This document shows, piece after piece, positions 52,773-61,394 of a stretch of DNA of 64,000 nt. This DNA comes from Phycisphaerae bacterium (GTDB lineage Bacteria > Planctomycetota > Phycisphaerae > Sedimentisphaerales > Anaerohalosphaeraceae): the NCBI GenBank assembly GCA_014859965.1, contig JACZKQ010000175.1:38794-102793 (forward strand), written 5' to 3'. The notes under the pieces are model-generated. The model was not told the DNA's origin. It searched no databases and was given only the letters and a program-made list of their open reading frames with translations. Both the position numbers and the translations under genes were made by a program. The number at the start of each line of letters is the position of its first letter. Positions within the stretch are counted from its first letter, which is position 1.

Positions 52773-54284
52773 TCACATTTTCTGATTAGGACTGAGCATA
52801 CATGCAATCGAGTACGCAACGAGGCCGTTGACCTGGGGGTTTTTCTGGGTTTGGGCCACGATAGCCGACTCGAAATAACCCGAGCGTTCGAGCATCTCTG
52901 CAAACACATGGATCGACTTAAACGAAAGTGCGTTGCCTTCGATCACAAGATTACCCGTGTCCATCGTGGAGAGGCTCGTTATATATAACGTGGTAGGAAT
53001 GTTTTTTCGGATGTCATCGAGGATTTCGGGCCAATCGAACGTCTGATTGTCCTTAAAGATTTTCGCCATGCGCGCTTTCTTGTCGGACAGATAGGCGATC
53101 TGATTATTGACGCGGCGCTGATGGGAGAGGAGCTGCTCGATGCTGTCTTTGGGACTGTCCTGCTTTCGGCGCTCCATGATTTCCTGGGTGCGTCCCAGAT
53201 GTATCCGTACAAACCCCGCGATGAGAAAGATAAACAGCATCACGACCGCGGCCAGATTGGCGGTCATAAGCATGAATTTTTTGGCGGCCCTGGCCTCCTC
53301 GGCCTCCTGAGGGATGAGATTTATCGCAAAATTCGTGGGTCCGGCCTTAAGGCCCCGCATCGCCAGGCCGGCCGCGGTCATCGCACAGGCGTCGATCTTT
53401 TCATTTTTTGCGATCCGCGTACACGTGTAAATATCCTGGGGCGAACAGACGCCGGCGTCGCGTCCGAAGCTCTTCTGGAGCACGAACTCCACGTCGCCGG
53501 CGGCGAGGACCGGGCTTTCGACAACGGCAAGGATCTCCCACTTGTCGCCTGCAGCGGCGACCTCGATATCGTAGTACTGGATGACGGCGTTGATTTCCTG
53601 TTCACACCGCCGCATGTAGCGGTCGTTATCGTTGATTTCATCAGCCAGATTCACGTACCGCACGAAATCGAGTTCGTCTTTTCTGTATACGCAGAGGGTG
53701 ATTTCGGAGCCGTGCAAAAGCGCGACGAGGACGTTGGTGTCAAATCGGTTGGTGATTTTGTTGGCGTATATCGCGCGCATGGCCGACATGACGGGCAGTT
53801 CGACGGACGTGGGCTCGACGCCGGCGAGGCTCAGCGTCTTGAGGAGGTCGCCGATCTTTTCGCGGTCGGTGGCGCCGACGAGAATGCGCTCCATTCCGTC
53901 TCGCGAGGCGCGTTTGAGGCGGCAGTAGTCCTGTTGGGGCTCTTTTCCGGCCAAGACCGGACTGTGGCGGATTTCGCTGCGAATGAACTGGTTCATGTTG
54001 CCGGGCATTTCTTCGGGCAGACTCACGATCTGCATCAGAATCGGCCGCGCCACCAGCGAGACAGCCGCCTGCCGAAGCCCGATTTTTTTCTTCTTGAGCA
54101 GTCTGCGCACGGCGGTCGCCAGGAGGGTCGGATTAGTGATATTGCCGTCGGTGACGGCGCCTTTCGGAATCGGCGCATCGCCCGCCTTGAGCAGCTTGAG
54201 CCCGTTCTTCGTCTGCTTGACGAGGGCGGCACTGATCCGATGCTCGGATATGTCTATACCCAACGCAGTCTTTGGGTTCAGCAT
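52773..54284 (-). CDS. fused PilM-PilN pilus assembly protein
   Basis: A 503-residue protein that combines two usually separate proteins. Residues 1-~330 are an actin-like PilM ATPase domain (ALGIDISEHRISAALVKQ, AAVSLVARPILMQIVSLPEE, FIRSEIRHSPV). A membrane helix follows (about 345-370, LAAVVMLFIFLIAGFVRI), then a coiled coil and a PilN-like ferredoxin fold (WPEILDDIRKNIPTTLYITS). The usual PilM anchoring through PilN's N-terminal peptide is thus replaced by covalent linkage. It starts in TAATG overlap with the preceding gene, with GAGGAT upstream. Confidence 0.87.
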   Translation of the reverse strand: MLNPKTALGIDISEHRISAALVKQTKNGLKLLKAGDAPIPKGAVTDGNITNPTLLATAVRRLLKKKKIGLRQAAVSLVARPILMQIVSLPEEMPGNMNQFIRSEIRHSPVLAGKEPQQDYCRLKRASRDGMERILVGATDREKIGDLLKTLSLAGVEPTSVELPVMSAMRAIYANKITNRFDTNVLVALLHGSEITLCVYRKDELDFVRYVNLADEINDNDRYMRRCEQEINAVIQYYDIEVAAAGDKWEILAVVESPVLAAGDVEFVLQKSFGRDAGVCSPQDIYTCTRIAKNEKIDACAMTAAGLAMRGLKAGPTNFAINLIPQEAEEARAAKKFMLMTANLAAVVMLFIFLIAGFVRIHLGRTQEIMERRKQDSPKDSIEQLLSHQRRVNNQIAYLSDKKARMAKIFKDNQTFDWPEILDDIRKNIPTTLYITSLSTMDTGNLVIEGNALSFKSIHVFAEMLERSGYFESAIVAQTQKNPQVNGLVAYSIACMLSPNQKM

Positions 54285-54784
54285 TACTCGTTTATCCTCA
54301 GGTTATCAATACGTATGGAATAGGGACTGGTCCTGCCCACCGTGATGTCTGCGGCGGCTCTAGCCATGTACCCCTGCGACGTCGCAGCCGTCGATTCGAG
54401 CGTCCGTGTCGGCAATTCACCGGAGACAGTGACCGTATAGGCGTGCCCGGCGAACGGTTTGCCTGCAAATCCCGTTGTCCAGTCGTCGTCGAGGCGAATC
54501 TGGGCAAGTGCGTCGTTCAGGCCCGCCTCCGCGACGGCGATGGCCTGTGCGGCATAGATATGGTTCTGCATCAATTGAATCTCTTCGGTGTTCATCTGGA
54601 GCATACCGCAGACCAGCGCCGAGAGGAGGGCGATAACAAATATGGCGATGAGCATCACACTGCCTTTACGCCTTTCGGCGCCCGGACGCCGGCTGCCGCG
54701 CGACAGTGAGCGCGGCGCTGGGGCAGTTCGGGCCGACACCGTGAAATGCTCGGATTTCTCTTCCATCAGATCGGTCTTTCTCAT
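54284..54784 (-). CDS. PilX/GspK-like minor pilin
   Basis: A 166-residue protein with a short charged leader and a prepilin-type hydrophobic helix SVMLIAIFVIALLSALVCG following Lys-Gly, which would be the prepilin peptidase site. As in PilX/GspK-type pilins no Glu is at mature position 5. AAQAIAVAEAGLNDALAQI is typical of this family. The C-terminal part has a beta-rich region (KPFAGHAYTVTVSGELP). Two possible starts: ATG 54784 or ATG 54766. Overlaps the next gene by 1 nt. Confidence 0.75.
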   Translation of the reverse strand: MRKTDLMEEKSEHFTVSARTAPAPRSLSRGSRRPGAERRKGSVMLIAIFVIALLSALVCGMLQMNTEEIQLMQNHIYAAQAIAVAEAGLNDALAQIRLDDDWTTGFAGKPFAGHAYTVTVSGELPTRTLESTAATSQGYMARAAADITVGRTSPYSIRIDNLRINE

Positions 54785-54940
54785 CACAAACACACCATGT
54801 GTGCAACAGGGTATCGGCATATTGGGACGCAACGGTTACATGGGTTTGAAAGATTACGCAAGTATCAATCCGCCTTGGCGGCCGGCAGAGTTGGTCCGGC
54901 AGCGGCATACAATGTGATTTATTAGCGGACATTGCGCGCC

Positions 54941-54965
54941 GCGCCGGCCGGTTATCCGGCGGCGC
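54941..54965. repeat. GC-rich hairpin between two minor pilin genes
   Basis: GCGCCGGCCGG and CCGGCGGCGC form a near-perfect stem around TTAT in the 268-bp gap between the propeller pilin and the PilX-like gene. The gap carries no other gene-like frame. It may stabilise or pause the transcript; no U-tract follows. Confidence 0.6.
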
Positions 54966-55052
54966 CCGGTGCGGGGTCTTATAACAAAGGAGGAGGATAC
55001 ATGCTGTGAAGTCCGGTTTGGATGCGTTCGGCACATGCGGCAGCCTCGTCTT

Positions 55053-56714
55053 TCAGGGGCGCACGTCCCCCACGTTCAACAGAAGGCCCCACCCCGCATT
55101 GACCTGGTCCTCGTGGACGCACAGGTAGTTGTAGTCGTCGATTTTCGCCAAGTCCGGTTTCAGTGCTTTCCAGGAGGACAGCACGGTCTTGTTTTCGCCG
55201 CGGATGTTCCACGTCAGCGGATCGACGATCAGCACCGTCGCCCACAGCCTGCTCATATATCCCTGGTAGGCACAGAGATAGCGCGTGTTGTCGGTCAATT
55301 GAATCACCGCCGGAATCTTGCCCAGCGACCCGTCGAACTGGAACGGAGCGGCCCGAGTGACTGATCCGTGGGGCCCGACCGCAAGCACTACGGCCATTCC
55401 CGTCGCCGTATTTCCTGAATAAGTACACAAGAAACGGGTGGCATCAATCCGGGCCAGTGCGGGGCTCTCGCCGTAGCCCAGTCCGAGGCCGCGAGACATC
55501 TCCGGCGGCGTCCCTGCGTCTAATGCAATCGTCAGGTCCGCCATATTCACAGTGAGTACCACTGCCGATACCAGGCCGGCCCAGCCTTGATAGACGCAGA
55601 GGAAGCGTCCCGCACCGATGCTTTGCATCGCCGGGGTCTGCCCGTTTGATGTATCGAACTCGTACGGGTCTTCGGGGTACGACTGCACCATCATGGCCAC
55701 GGGGTCCACCTTCAGGATGACCGCAAAACCGTCATTGCCGGAGCCGGTATAGGCACAGAGGAAGTGCACGTCATCGATACGCGCCAGCGACGAAACAAAA
55801 CAATCCTTGTATTCAAATTCCAGCGGCTCTCCCCTGTCGACCGTCCACGTCAGGGGGTTTACGCGAAGGATCACCGCGTAGCCGTCGCCCTGCGGTCCTT
55901 TGTAAACACAGAGAAAGCGGGTCGCATCGATTTGAGCCAGCGAAGGATTGATGCCGTTGGCCTGGTCGTACTCGAAGGGGGTTTCATGGCGTACCGTCTG
56001 AGTCGCGGTGTCGACGGTGAGGACCACGGCAAAGCCGTCGTCGCCCTGCCCCGTGAAGGCGCACAGGTAATGCGTCGCATCGATTTTCGCCAGCGCCGGC
56101 ATGTTGCCGGTGGTAATTCCGAAACTCGCTGACGGGCCCGGGATGATGCCGCTGGGGCGGTTGCTGCGGAGATACACCAGCGATTCGAAGGGCTTGTCCG
56201 GTCCCGTATCGGAGGAATTGACCAGGGCGGTTCGGATGCGCACGACGCGAATGCGATCGACGTCGGTGATCGGCGTGTCCAGGTCATAGGCGTTGTAGCA
56301 GGTGAATTGCAGGCGGCTGACCGGCCCTGCAAGTTCTGAAAGGCTGCCCAGGGGGCCGAACACGACGGTGCCGGCGCTTACTTCGTATCGGTACAGGCCG
56401 CCGGGGGCCTCATATTCGATGTAGCCGCCGGTTTGCGCCGGCTCGCTCACAGCAACAATCCGAAGGGCTTTGGATAAATTTCTGTTGAAGTGGTCGGTGA
56501 GTATCCGCCCGTTCTGCAATGCTTCGGCGCCGCCCTGCCGCGAAGCCCAACTGTTGTTGATGTTGCGGAACTGCACCAGCAGCGCGGCGAATACAACGGC
56601 CATGATCGCGATGGCGATGACCATCTCCAGGAGGGTCAGCGCGGAGTGTTTGAACGGGCGTCGTACGCTGCCTTTATGCCGCCCGTGCCGACTTGTTTGC
56701 GCCATGCCCGCCAT
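55053..56714 (-). CDS. PilW/GspJ-like minor pilin fused to a predicted seven-bladed beta-propeller
   Basis: A 553-residue pseudopilin. The prepilin segment SALTLLEMVIAIAIMAVVFA has Ala at -1 and Glu at mature position 5; residues ~45-195 are a GspJ/PilW-type pilin head. From about 203 to the end are seven consecutive repeats of about 50 residues, each with the pattern A-x-ID-x-x-(F/Y)LC-(A/V)Y-G ... G-(F/Y)AV(V/I)L-x-V (e.g. IDATRFLCVYKGPQGDGYAV). Seven such beta repeats predict a propeller displayed at a pilus tip, likely for binding. Begins at ATG 56714 after GAGGTGG. Confidence 0.85.
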   Translation of the reverse strand: MAGMAQTSRHGRHKGSVRRPFKHSALTLLEMVIAIAIMAVVFAALLVQFRNINNSWASRQGGAEALQNGRILTDHFNRNLSKALRIVAVSEPAQTGGYIEYEAPGGLYRYEVSAGTVVFGPLGSLSELAGPVSRLQFTCYNAYDLDTPITDVDRIRVVRIRTALVNSSDTGPDKPFESLVYLRSNRPSGIIPGPSASFGITTGNMPALAKIDATHYLCAFTGQGDDGFAVVLTVDTATQTVRHETPFEYDQANGINPSLAQIDATRFLCVYKGPQGDGYAVILRVNPLTWTVDRGEPLEFEYKDCFVSSLARIDDVHFLCAYTGSGNDGFAVILKVDPVAMMVQSYPEDPYEFDTSNGQTPAMQSIGAGRFLCVYQGWAGLVSAVVLTVNMADLTIALDAGTPPEMSRGLGLGYGESPALARIDATRFLCTYSGNTATGMAVVLAVGPHGSVTRAAPFQFDGSLGKIPAVIQLTDNTRYLCAYQGYMSRLWATVLIVDPLTWNIRGENKTVLSSWKALKPDLAKIDDYNYLCVHEDQVNAGWGLLLNVGDVRP

Positions 56715-56717
56715 GGT

Positions 56718-57167
56718 TCACCACCTCTTGGCAACTAATGTTTGAAGCGTCACCAGTGTTTCGCCGGCGTTCAGTGCGCCGTTGCCGTCGGCATCAAAGC
56801 CGGCGGTCACGGATATACGGCGCAGGTTGGGACTGATCGCCGTGTCCGAAACCGTTCGCAGGTAAGGACCGTCGGCGGACGTGTTGGCCTCGGCAAAATT
56901 GGTCGCATAGTTATATACGGATCTCGCCTTGATTTCTTCCAGGCGCGCGTGGGCGATGTTGAGGCAGCGTGTCTTGCGCTCGATCAGAGCCGCGTGAAAA
57001 TGGACGGTGGTGAGGGCTTTGAGGATCGGCACGATGGCGGTGATGAGCAGGGCCGAAGCTACGACTACTTCGGTGAGTGTGAACCCGCCGGCGCGTGGGC
57101 AGCGCCGAGGCGCCCTGCGGCGTCTGACGGAACCCCATCGGATGGATGGATTTACTGTTCGACACAT
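56718..57167 (-). CDS. PilV/GspI-like minor pilin
   Basis: A 149-residue prepilin: basic leader, cleavage site AGG-FTLTEVVVASALLITAIV (Glu at mature position 5), helix with HARLEEIKARSVYNY, and a small globular part. Near the C-terminus, GFDADGNGALNAGETLV looks like a calcium-binding loop. It overlaps the GspH-like gene by 16 nt and is followed 3 nt later by the propeller pilin, so the minor pilins are tightly coupled. Confidence 0.82.
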   Translation of the reverse strand: MCRTVNPSIRWGSVRRRRAPRRCPRAGGFTLTEVVVASALLITAIVPILKALTTVHFHAALIERKTRCLNIAHARLEEIKARSVYNYATNFAEANTSADGPYLRTVSDTAISPNLRRISVTAGFDADGNGALNAGETLVTLQTLVAKRW

Positions 57168-57613
57168 TTGACCATGCCTGTTGCCGGAATGACCGTGATA
57201 ACGAAGCGTCTGCCGCGCGCCGCCAGTTCGATTGTGGCGCCGCCTCCTGTGATCAGGTTTCCGGCGGGGCCGAAGTTGAAGTTCCTGCCGTCGGCGGTGC
57301 AGGAAACGCCTGGATCGAACACATGCGAATCGACTTTGGCGGAGCTCTTGCGGTCCCGCAATTCATAGCCCTTGTACGGGCCCGAGCCTGTCAGCGTCAA
57401 TCCGTATCCGACGGTGTTGGTCGCGGCGGCGCTGATCGCAAGTCGGCGTGTGCGGCGCAGGTCCGTCACGACCTTGCGGGCGGCCGTGTCCACCTTTTGC
57501 TTGTCAATGACGCCGAGATTGATCCGGGGCACGGTGATCGTCGCCATGACGCCGACGAAGATCGCCAGGATCAGCATCTCCACCAGCGAAAAGGCTGCGC
57601 ACGGCTTTTTCAT
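57152..57613 (-). CDS. GspH/FimT-like minor pilin
   Basis: A 153-residue prepilin with CAA-FSLVEMLILAIFVGVM (Ala at -1, Glu at mature position 5), TVPRINLG, and the GspH-type motif RKVVTDLRRTRRLAISAAAT. The C-terminal part has FNFGPAGNLITGGGATIEL, typical of GspH. The ATG 57613 follows GAGGGT. It follows the major pilin gene across a 101-bp gap holding a strong hairpin, and overlaps the PilV-like gene. Confidence 0.82.
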   Translation of the reverse strand: MKKPCAAFSLVEMLILAIFVGVMATITVPRINLGVIDKQKVDTAARKVVTDLRRTRRLAISAAATNTVGYGLTLTGSGPYKGYELRDRKSSAKVDSHVFDPGVSCTADGRNFNFGPAGNLITGGGATIELAARGRRFVITVIPATGMVKCVEQ

Positions 57614-57628
57614 GAACACCCTCAAAGA

Positions 57629-57668
57629 ATAAGGATGGCTACAGCCGCAAACTGCACGCCATCCTTAT
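57629..57668 (-). terminator. hairpin between the major and minor pilin genes
   Basis: ATAAGGATGGC (57629-57639) and GCCATCCTTAT (57658-57668) form a perfect 11-bp stem with an 18-nt loop, 46 bp after the pilin stop and just before the GspH ribosome site. No U-tract follows, so it more likely stabilises the pilin mRNA 3' end or attenuates than fully terminates. Confidence 0.75.
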
Positions 57669-57714
57669 AGCTATAGTTCTGAGCAGCGCCGCTTGAATGC
57701 TGCGGACAGTGCTA

Positions 57715-58044
57715 TTAGTGACTGCAGGCCACTCGTTTGGTGGTGGCGTTCATAGTGTATGAAGTGGCCACTCCGCTCAGCGGACATACGGGCGCGCCGT
57801 CCGGAAAATATGTAGTACTGCCCGTCACATCGCCTATGGCGGCAGGGTAGCTGCCGTTTTCGGCATTGTACATTTCAATGGCCGAATTGATCACGTCGAT
57901 ATTCGTGTCGCAGGCATTCTGCTTTGCGTTGTGGGCACTCTGCGAGATGCGGGGAATGGCGATCGCCGAGAGCGCCGCAAGGATCAGGACGACAATGAGC
58001 AACTCAATCAGGGTGACGCCTTCTCTCTTCATTCTTCTTACCAT
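57715..58044 (-). CDS. major pilin/pseudopilin (GspG/PilA-like)
   Basis: A 109-residue prepilin with an almost consensus signal: KREG-VTLIELLIVVLILA, Glu at mature position 5, then AIPRISQSAHNAKQNACDTN, a short EMYNAENGSYPAAIGD stretch, and a probable disulfide pair Cys (QNAC; VAC). Length and form fit the abundant structural subunit. ATG 58044 follows GAGGACT. It lies between the inner-membrane gene (about 105 bp) and the minor pilins, with the hairpin downstream. Confidence 0.88.
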   Translation of the reverse strand: MVRRMKREGVTLIELLIVVLILAALSAIAIPRISQSAHNAKQNACDTNIDVINSAIEMYNAENGSYPAAIGDVTGSTTYFPDGAPVCPLSGVATSYTMNATTKRVACSH

Positions 58045-58149
58045 CTTTAAGTCCTCTCTTTCAATAATTGCCAGGATTGGTGTTTTTGTATCGTCCAAAC
58101 CGGGGGACGACTTCTGTGATTTTTTGTACAATTTGTTCACCAGGATCAT

Positions 58150-59349
58150 TTATTTGACATGCCCCATATAGTCGAACATCGGCAGGTAGACACCCATCAG
58201 AATCGACCCGACGATTGCGCCCATGAATACCGAGAGCACCGGTTCGATCTTTGTCAGCAGCGATTTGATCGCCCGGTCGATATGGCTGTCCAGAAACTGC
58301 ACGCCTTTGCCCAGCATCTCCGGGAGAATGCCCGCCTCTTCACCGGCCGCGGTCAACTGAATGATCATCGGGGGGAAGATCGCGTGCCTGGCCATCGGCT
58401 GCGCCAGCGAATTGCCCACGAGAATTTCTTCCTGGAGATCTTCGGCGACTTTGACCATGACGTGATTGTCGGCCACGCGCTTTGCCAGTTCGATGGCCTC
58501 GACCACCGTGACGCCGGCCTGGGCCATCATGGAAAACGTCCGAATGAAACGGCTCACCACAACCATGCGATTCAGCTTGCCGAACACCGGCAGTCTCAGC
58601 TTCAGGGCATCGATGAATGCCCTGACGCCGGGCATTCTATAAATTTTTCGCCCCGCAAAGAAAAGGAATCCGCACGCGGGTACGGTGTACATCCAGTAAT
58701 GCCGCACCAGCTCGCTGACGAGGATCAGCATGAGTGTCGGGCCGGGAAGGGCGACGTGCAGTTGATCGTATAATTTCTGGAAGACGGGGATCACAAAAAT
58801 GACCAGCGCCCCAACGATGAGGCAGCACATGACGCACACCACGATGGGATAGGCGAAGGCGCTGCGGACTTTGTTGCGCAGTTCAGCCTGCTTTTCGAGG
58901 TAATCGGCCGCCATCTGGAGCGTTTCGCCGAGCCGACCGCCTTTTTCACCGGCATCGACCATACCGAGGAAGAACTCCGAGAATGTCGCGGCGTGGGGCT
59001 CGAACGCCTCCCTGAGACTCGAACCCGTTTCCACGTGTTCGCGAATATCCTTGAGCACGGCTCTGAGCGCCCCCTTCTCGGACTGCTCTTCCAGCGTTTC
59101 AAGACAGCGAATAATCGAGAGCCCTGCCGCATACATGCCGGCAAATTCGAATGCGAAGGCCACGACGTCGGCTCTTTTAACCCGGCCCGAGCGGCGCGGG
59201 CCGGCCCCTTTGTGCCGTTGCGCCTTGACGAGACTGTAGCCCATCTTGGACAGTTCCTGGCGCAGGTCGCTGGTGTTTTCCACATCCGTATACACGCCGG
59301 AAAACTCACTGCCCCCCGCGTCCTTTGCGATGTACTCAAATACGGCCAT
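58150..59349 (-). CDS. inner-membrane platform protein (PilC/GspF)
   Basis: A 399-residue polytopic protein holding two copies of the T2SSF domain: FAFEFAGMYAAGLSIIRCLE with GSSLREAFEPH, and FIRTFSMMAQAGVTVVEAIE with GNSLAQPMARH. Each is followed by membrane helices (PIVVCVMCCLIVGALVIFV; VLSVFMGAIVGSILMGVYL). It starts from the TAATG overlap with the ATPase gene. It should couple the ATPase to pilin assembly. Confidence 0.93.
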   Translation of the reverse strand: MAVFEYIAKDAGGSEFSGVYTDVENTSDLRQELSKMGYSLVKAQRHKGAGPRRSGRVKRADVVAFAFEFAGMYAAGLSIIRCLETLEEQSEKGALRAVLKDIREHVETGSSLREAFEPHAATFSEFFLGMVDAGEKGGRLGETLQMAADYLEKQAELRNKVRSAFAYPIVVCVMCCLIVGALVIFVIPVFQKLYDQLHVALPGPTLMLILVSELVRHYWMYTVPACGFLFFAGRKIYRMPGVRAFIDALKLRLPVFGKLNRMVVVSRFIRTFSMMAQAGVTVVEAIELAKRVADNHVMVKVAEDLQEEILVGNSLAQPMARHAIFPPMIIQLTAAGEEAGILPEMLGKGVQFLDSHIDRAIKSLLTKIEPVLSVFMGAIVGSILMGVYLPMFDYMGHVK

Positions 59350-61085
59350 TAGTCTTCTCTCACATTCACAACGCGAACCAGTTCCTGGAGCGTGGTTTCG
59401 CCCCCGAGCACCTTCTGGGTGCCCTGCATCTTCAGCGTCTTCATGCCCTGGGATACGGCGCACGCCTTCAACTGATCGTCCGGGGCGCCTTGCACGATCA
59501 GGTTGCGAAGCTGGGGCATGACTTCTAGAATTTCATAAATTCCCTGGCGTCCGCGGTATCCCGTTCCCCTGCACGCCTCGCACCCCTGGCCTTTGTTCAG
59601 TTTCGCGCCGCGGTACATCGCCCGCAACTGCGCGTCGGGGTCTGCGGCGGGCTGCGGTCCGCCGGGCAGCACAAAGCCGTCGGAACCGAACACAGTCTCC
59701 AGTTCGGTTTCGGTGACGACGTACGGCGTTTTACATTTCGGACATATCGTACGAATCAATCGCTGTGCGACGACGCCCAGAAGCGCTGAGGCGACCTGGA
59801 AAGGCGCCACACCGAGATTGACAAGACGCGCGACCGCCCCCGCCGCGTCGTTGGTGTGCAGCGTGCTCAGCACCAGGTGACCGGTCAGGGCGGCGCTAAT
59901 GGCGATCTCGGCGGTTTCCAGATCGCGGATTTCGCCGATCAGCACGATGTCCGGGTCCTGCCGAAGAATGCTTCGCAGGCTGGATGCAAAGGTCATGCCG
60001 ATGTCGGACTTGACCTGGACCTGTGTGATCCCGTTGATCCGGTACTCCACCGGGTCCTCGACCGTCACGATGTTTTTTTCGGGCGTGTTCAGGGCGGCGA
60101 TCATGGAATACAGGGTGGTCGTTTTTCCGCTGCCGGTGGGACCGGTCAGAAGCACCATGCCGTAGGGTTTCGTGATCAGCGAGGTGATCTTTTTGAAATC
60201 GTCGCGGGACTGGACGATCTGATCGAGGGATTCGAGACCGGCCGTCGCGTCGAGCACGCGGATCACGATTTTCTCACCGCCGGTCGCCGGAAGGGAAGAC
60301 ACGCGGAGGTCGTAGCTCTTGCCGTTATGGGCTGCGGTGATATGGCCGTCCTGGGGAATCCGCTTTTCCGAGATGTCCATGTTGGCGAGTATTTTGATAT
60401 GCGAAATCACCTCGCGCTGCGCCGAAACGGGCACGTCGATGGCATTGATCAGAATGCCGTCGACACGGTAGCGGACCCGCATATCCGGTTCTTGCGGCTC
60501 AAGATGAATGTCGCTGCAGCGGGCGTCGATGCCGCCGGTAATAATCGAATCGACCAGACGCACGACGGGGGCGTCGGCCACCTTGGCGGACCTGCCGCGC
60601 GCCTTGCGGCCCTTGGCGTCCGGGTCGGCGGAGTTCTTCAGGCGCATCGCCACGATGTCCTGCCGGGTGACGCTTTCCACGTCGAAGTGATTGTTGATCG
60701 CCTGCGAGACCGCTTCGGCCGCCGCGGCAAGGGGAATGACGCGATAGCCGGTTTTCGTGGTGATCGTATCCCGGGCCGACAGATTCAGCGGCGAGCTCAT
60801 CGCCACGTACAGGGTGTCTTTTTCAATGCGCACAGGGATCAGGTGATGCTGGCGCGCGATATCGTAAGAGACCAGCCGCACCGCCACCGGATCGATCATG
60901 TCGGCCGTCAGGTCGATGAATTCAATGCCGTTGCTGACCGCCGTCAAACGGGTAAGCTGATCCTGATCCAGAAGATTGCGGCTCTTCAGGAGGCTCAGCA
61001 GACTTTTGCCCGACGACGCCTGCGCTTCCAGAAGGCTCTGGATACTCTGCTCGTCGAGGAGCTTCGCCTCAACAAGCACCGACAT
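59349..61085 (-). CDS. assembly ATPase (PilB/GspE)
   Basis: Cytoplasmic hexameric motor powering pilin polymerisation. In ~578 residues: N-terminal MshEN-type domain (SVLVEAKLLDEQSIQSLL), Walker A LTGPTGSGKTTTLYSM, Asp box with EDPVEYRINGITQVQV, Walker B IVLIGEIRDLETAEIA, and the zinc motif CPKCK ... CEACRGTGYRGRQGIYEI. ATG 61085 has AAGGA 7 nt upstream and is preferred to the ATG at 61106. First gene of the ten-gene operon; divergent from the histidine kinase. Confidence 0.94.
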   Translation of the reverse strand: MSVLVEAKLLDEQSIQSLLEAQASSGKSLLSLLKSRNLLDQDQLTRLTAVSNGIEFIDLTADMIDPVAVRLVSYDIARQHHLIPVRIEKDTLYVAMSSPLNLSARDTITTKTGYRVIPLAAAAEAVSQAINNHFDVESVTRQDIVAMRLKNSADPDAKGRKARGRSAKVADAPVVRLVDSIITGGIDARCSDIHLEPQEPDMRVRYRVDGILINAIDVPVSAQREVISHIKILANMDISEKRIPQDGHITAAHNGKSYDLRVSSLPATGGEKIVIRVLDATAGLESLDQIVQSRDDFKKITSLITKPYGMVLLTGPTGSGKTTTLYSMIAALNTPEKNIVTVEDPVEYRINGITQVQVKSDIGMTFASSLRSILRQDPDIVLIGEIRDLETAEIAISAALTGHLVLSTLHTNDAAGAVARLVNLGVAPFQVASALLGVVAQRLIRTICPKCKTPYVVTETELETVFGSDGFVLPGGPQPAADPDAQLRAMYRGAKLNKGQGCEACRGTGYRGRQGIYEILEVMPQLRNLIVQGAPDDQLKACAVSQGMKTLKMQGTQKVLGGETTLQELVRVVNVRED

Positions 61086-61394
61086 TACAGGATCCTTGTA
61101 TTCCATTTGGCCCGTGTTCTCCGATGAACATGCGCACGGTATGCACGAAAATGTGAGACTGCTATCGACGGCGATCACCGAAAACTTAATAAATAAATAC
61201 CCGAAGGCGGGCAGGTCCGGCCGAACGCGGTCATGCGGATGCGGCTGCCGCCGTTATGGGACGAACTGCAGCAGCGCGTCCTGCTGCGGCAAAAACTAAT
61301 TAAGAGCTCGGCTTGGATTATCGATATGAGGCGTACCGCTCAGGCAGGATACAGGTGCGGGACTGAATTGCCAATCCGTGATGGAAGAAAAGCA

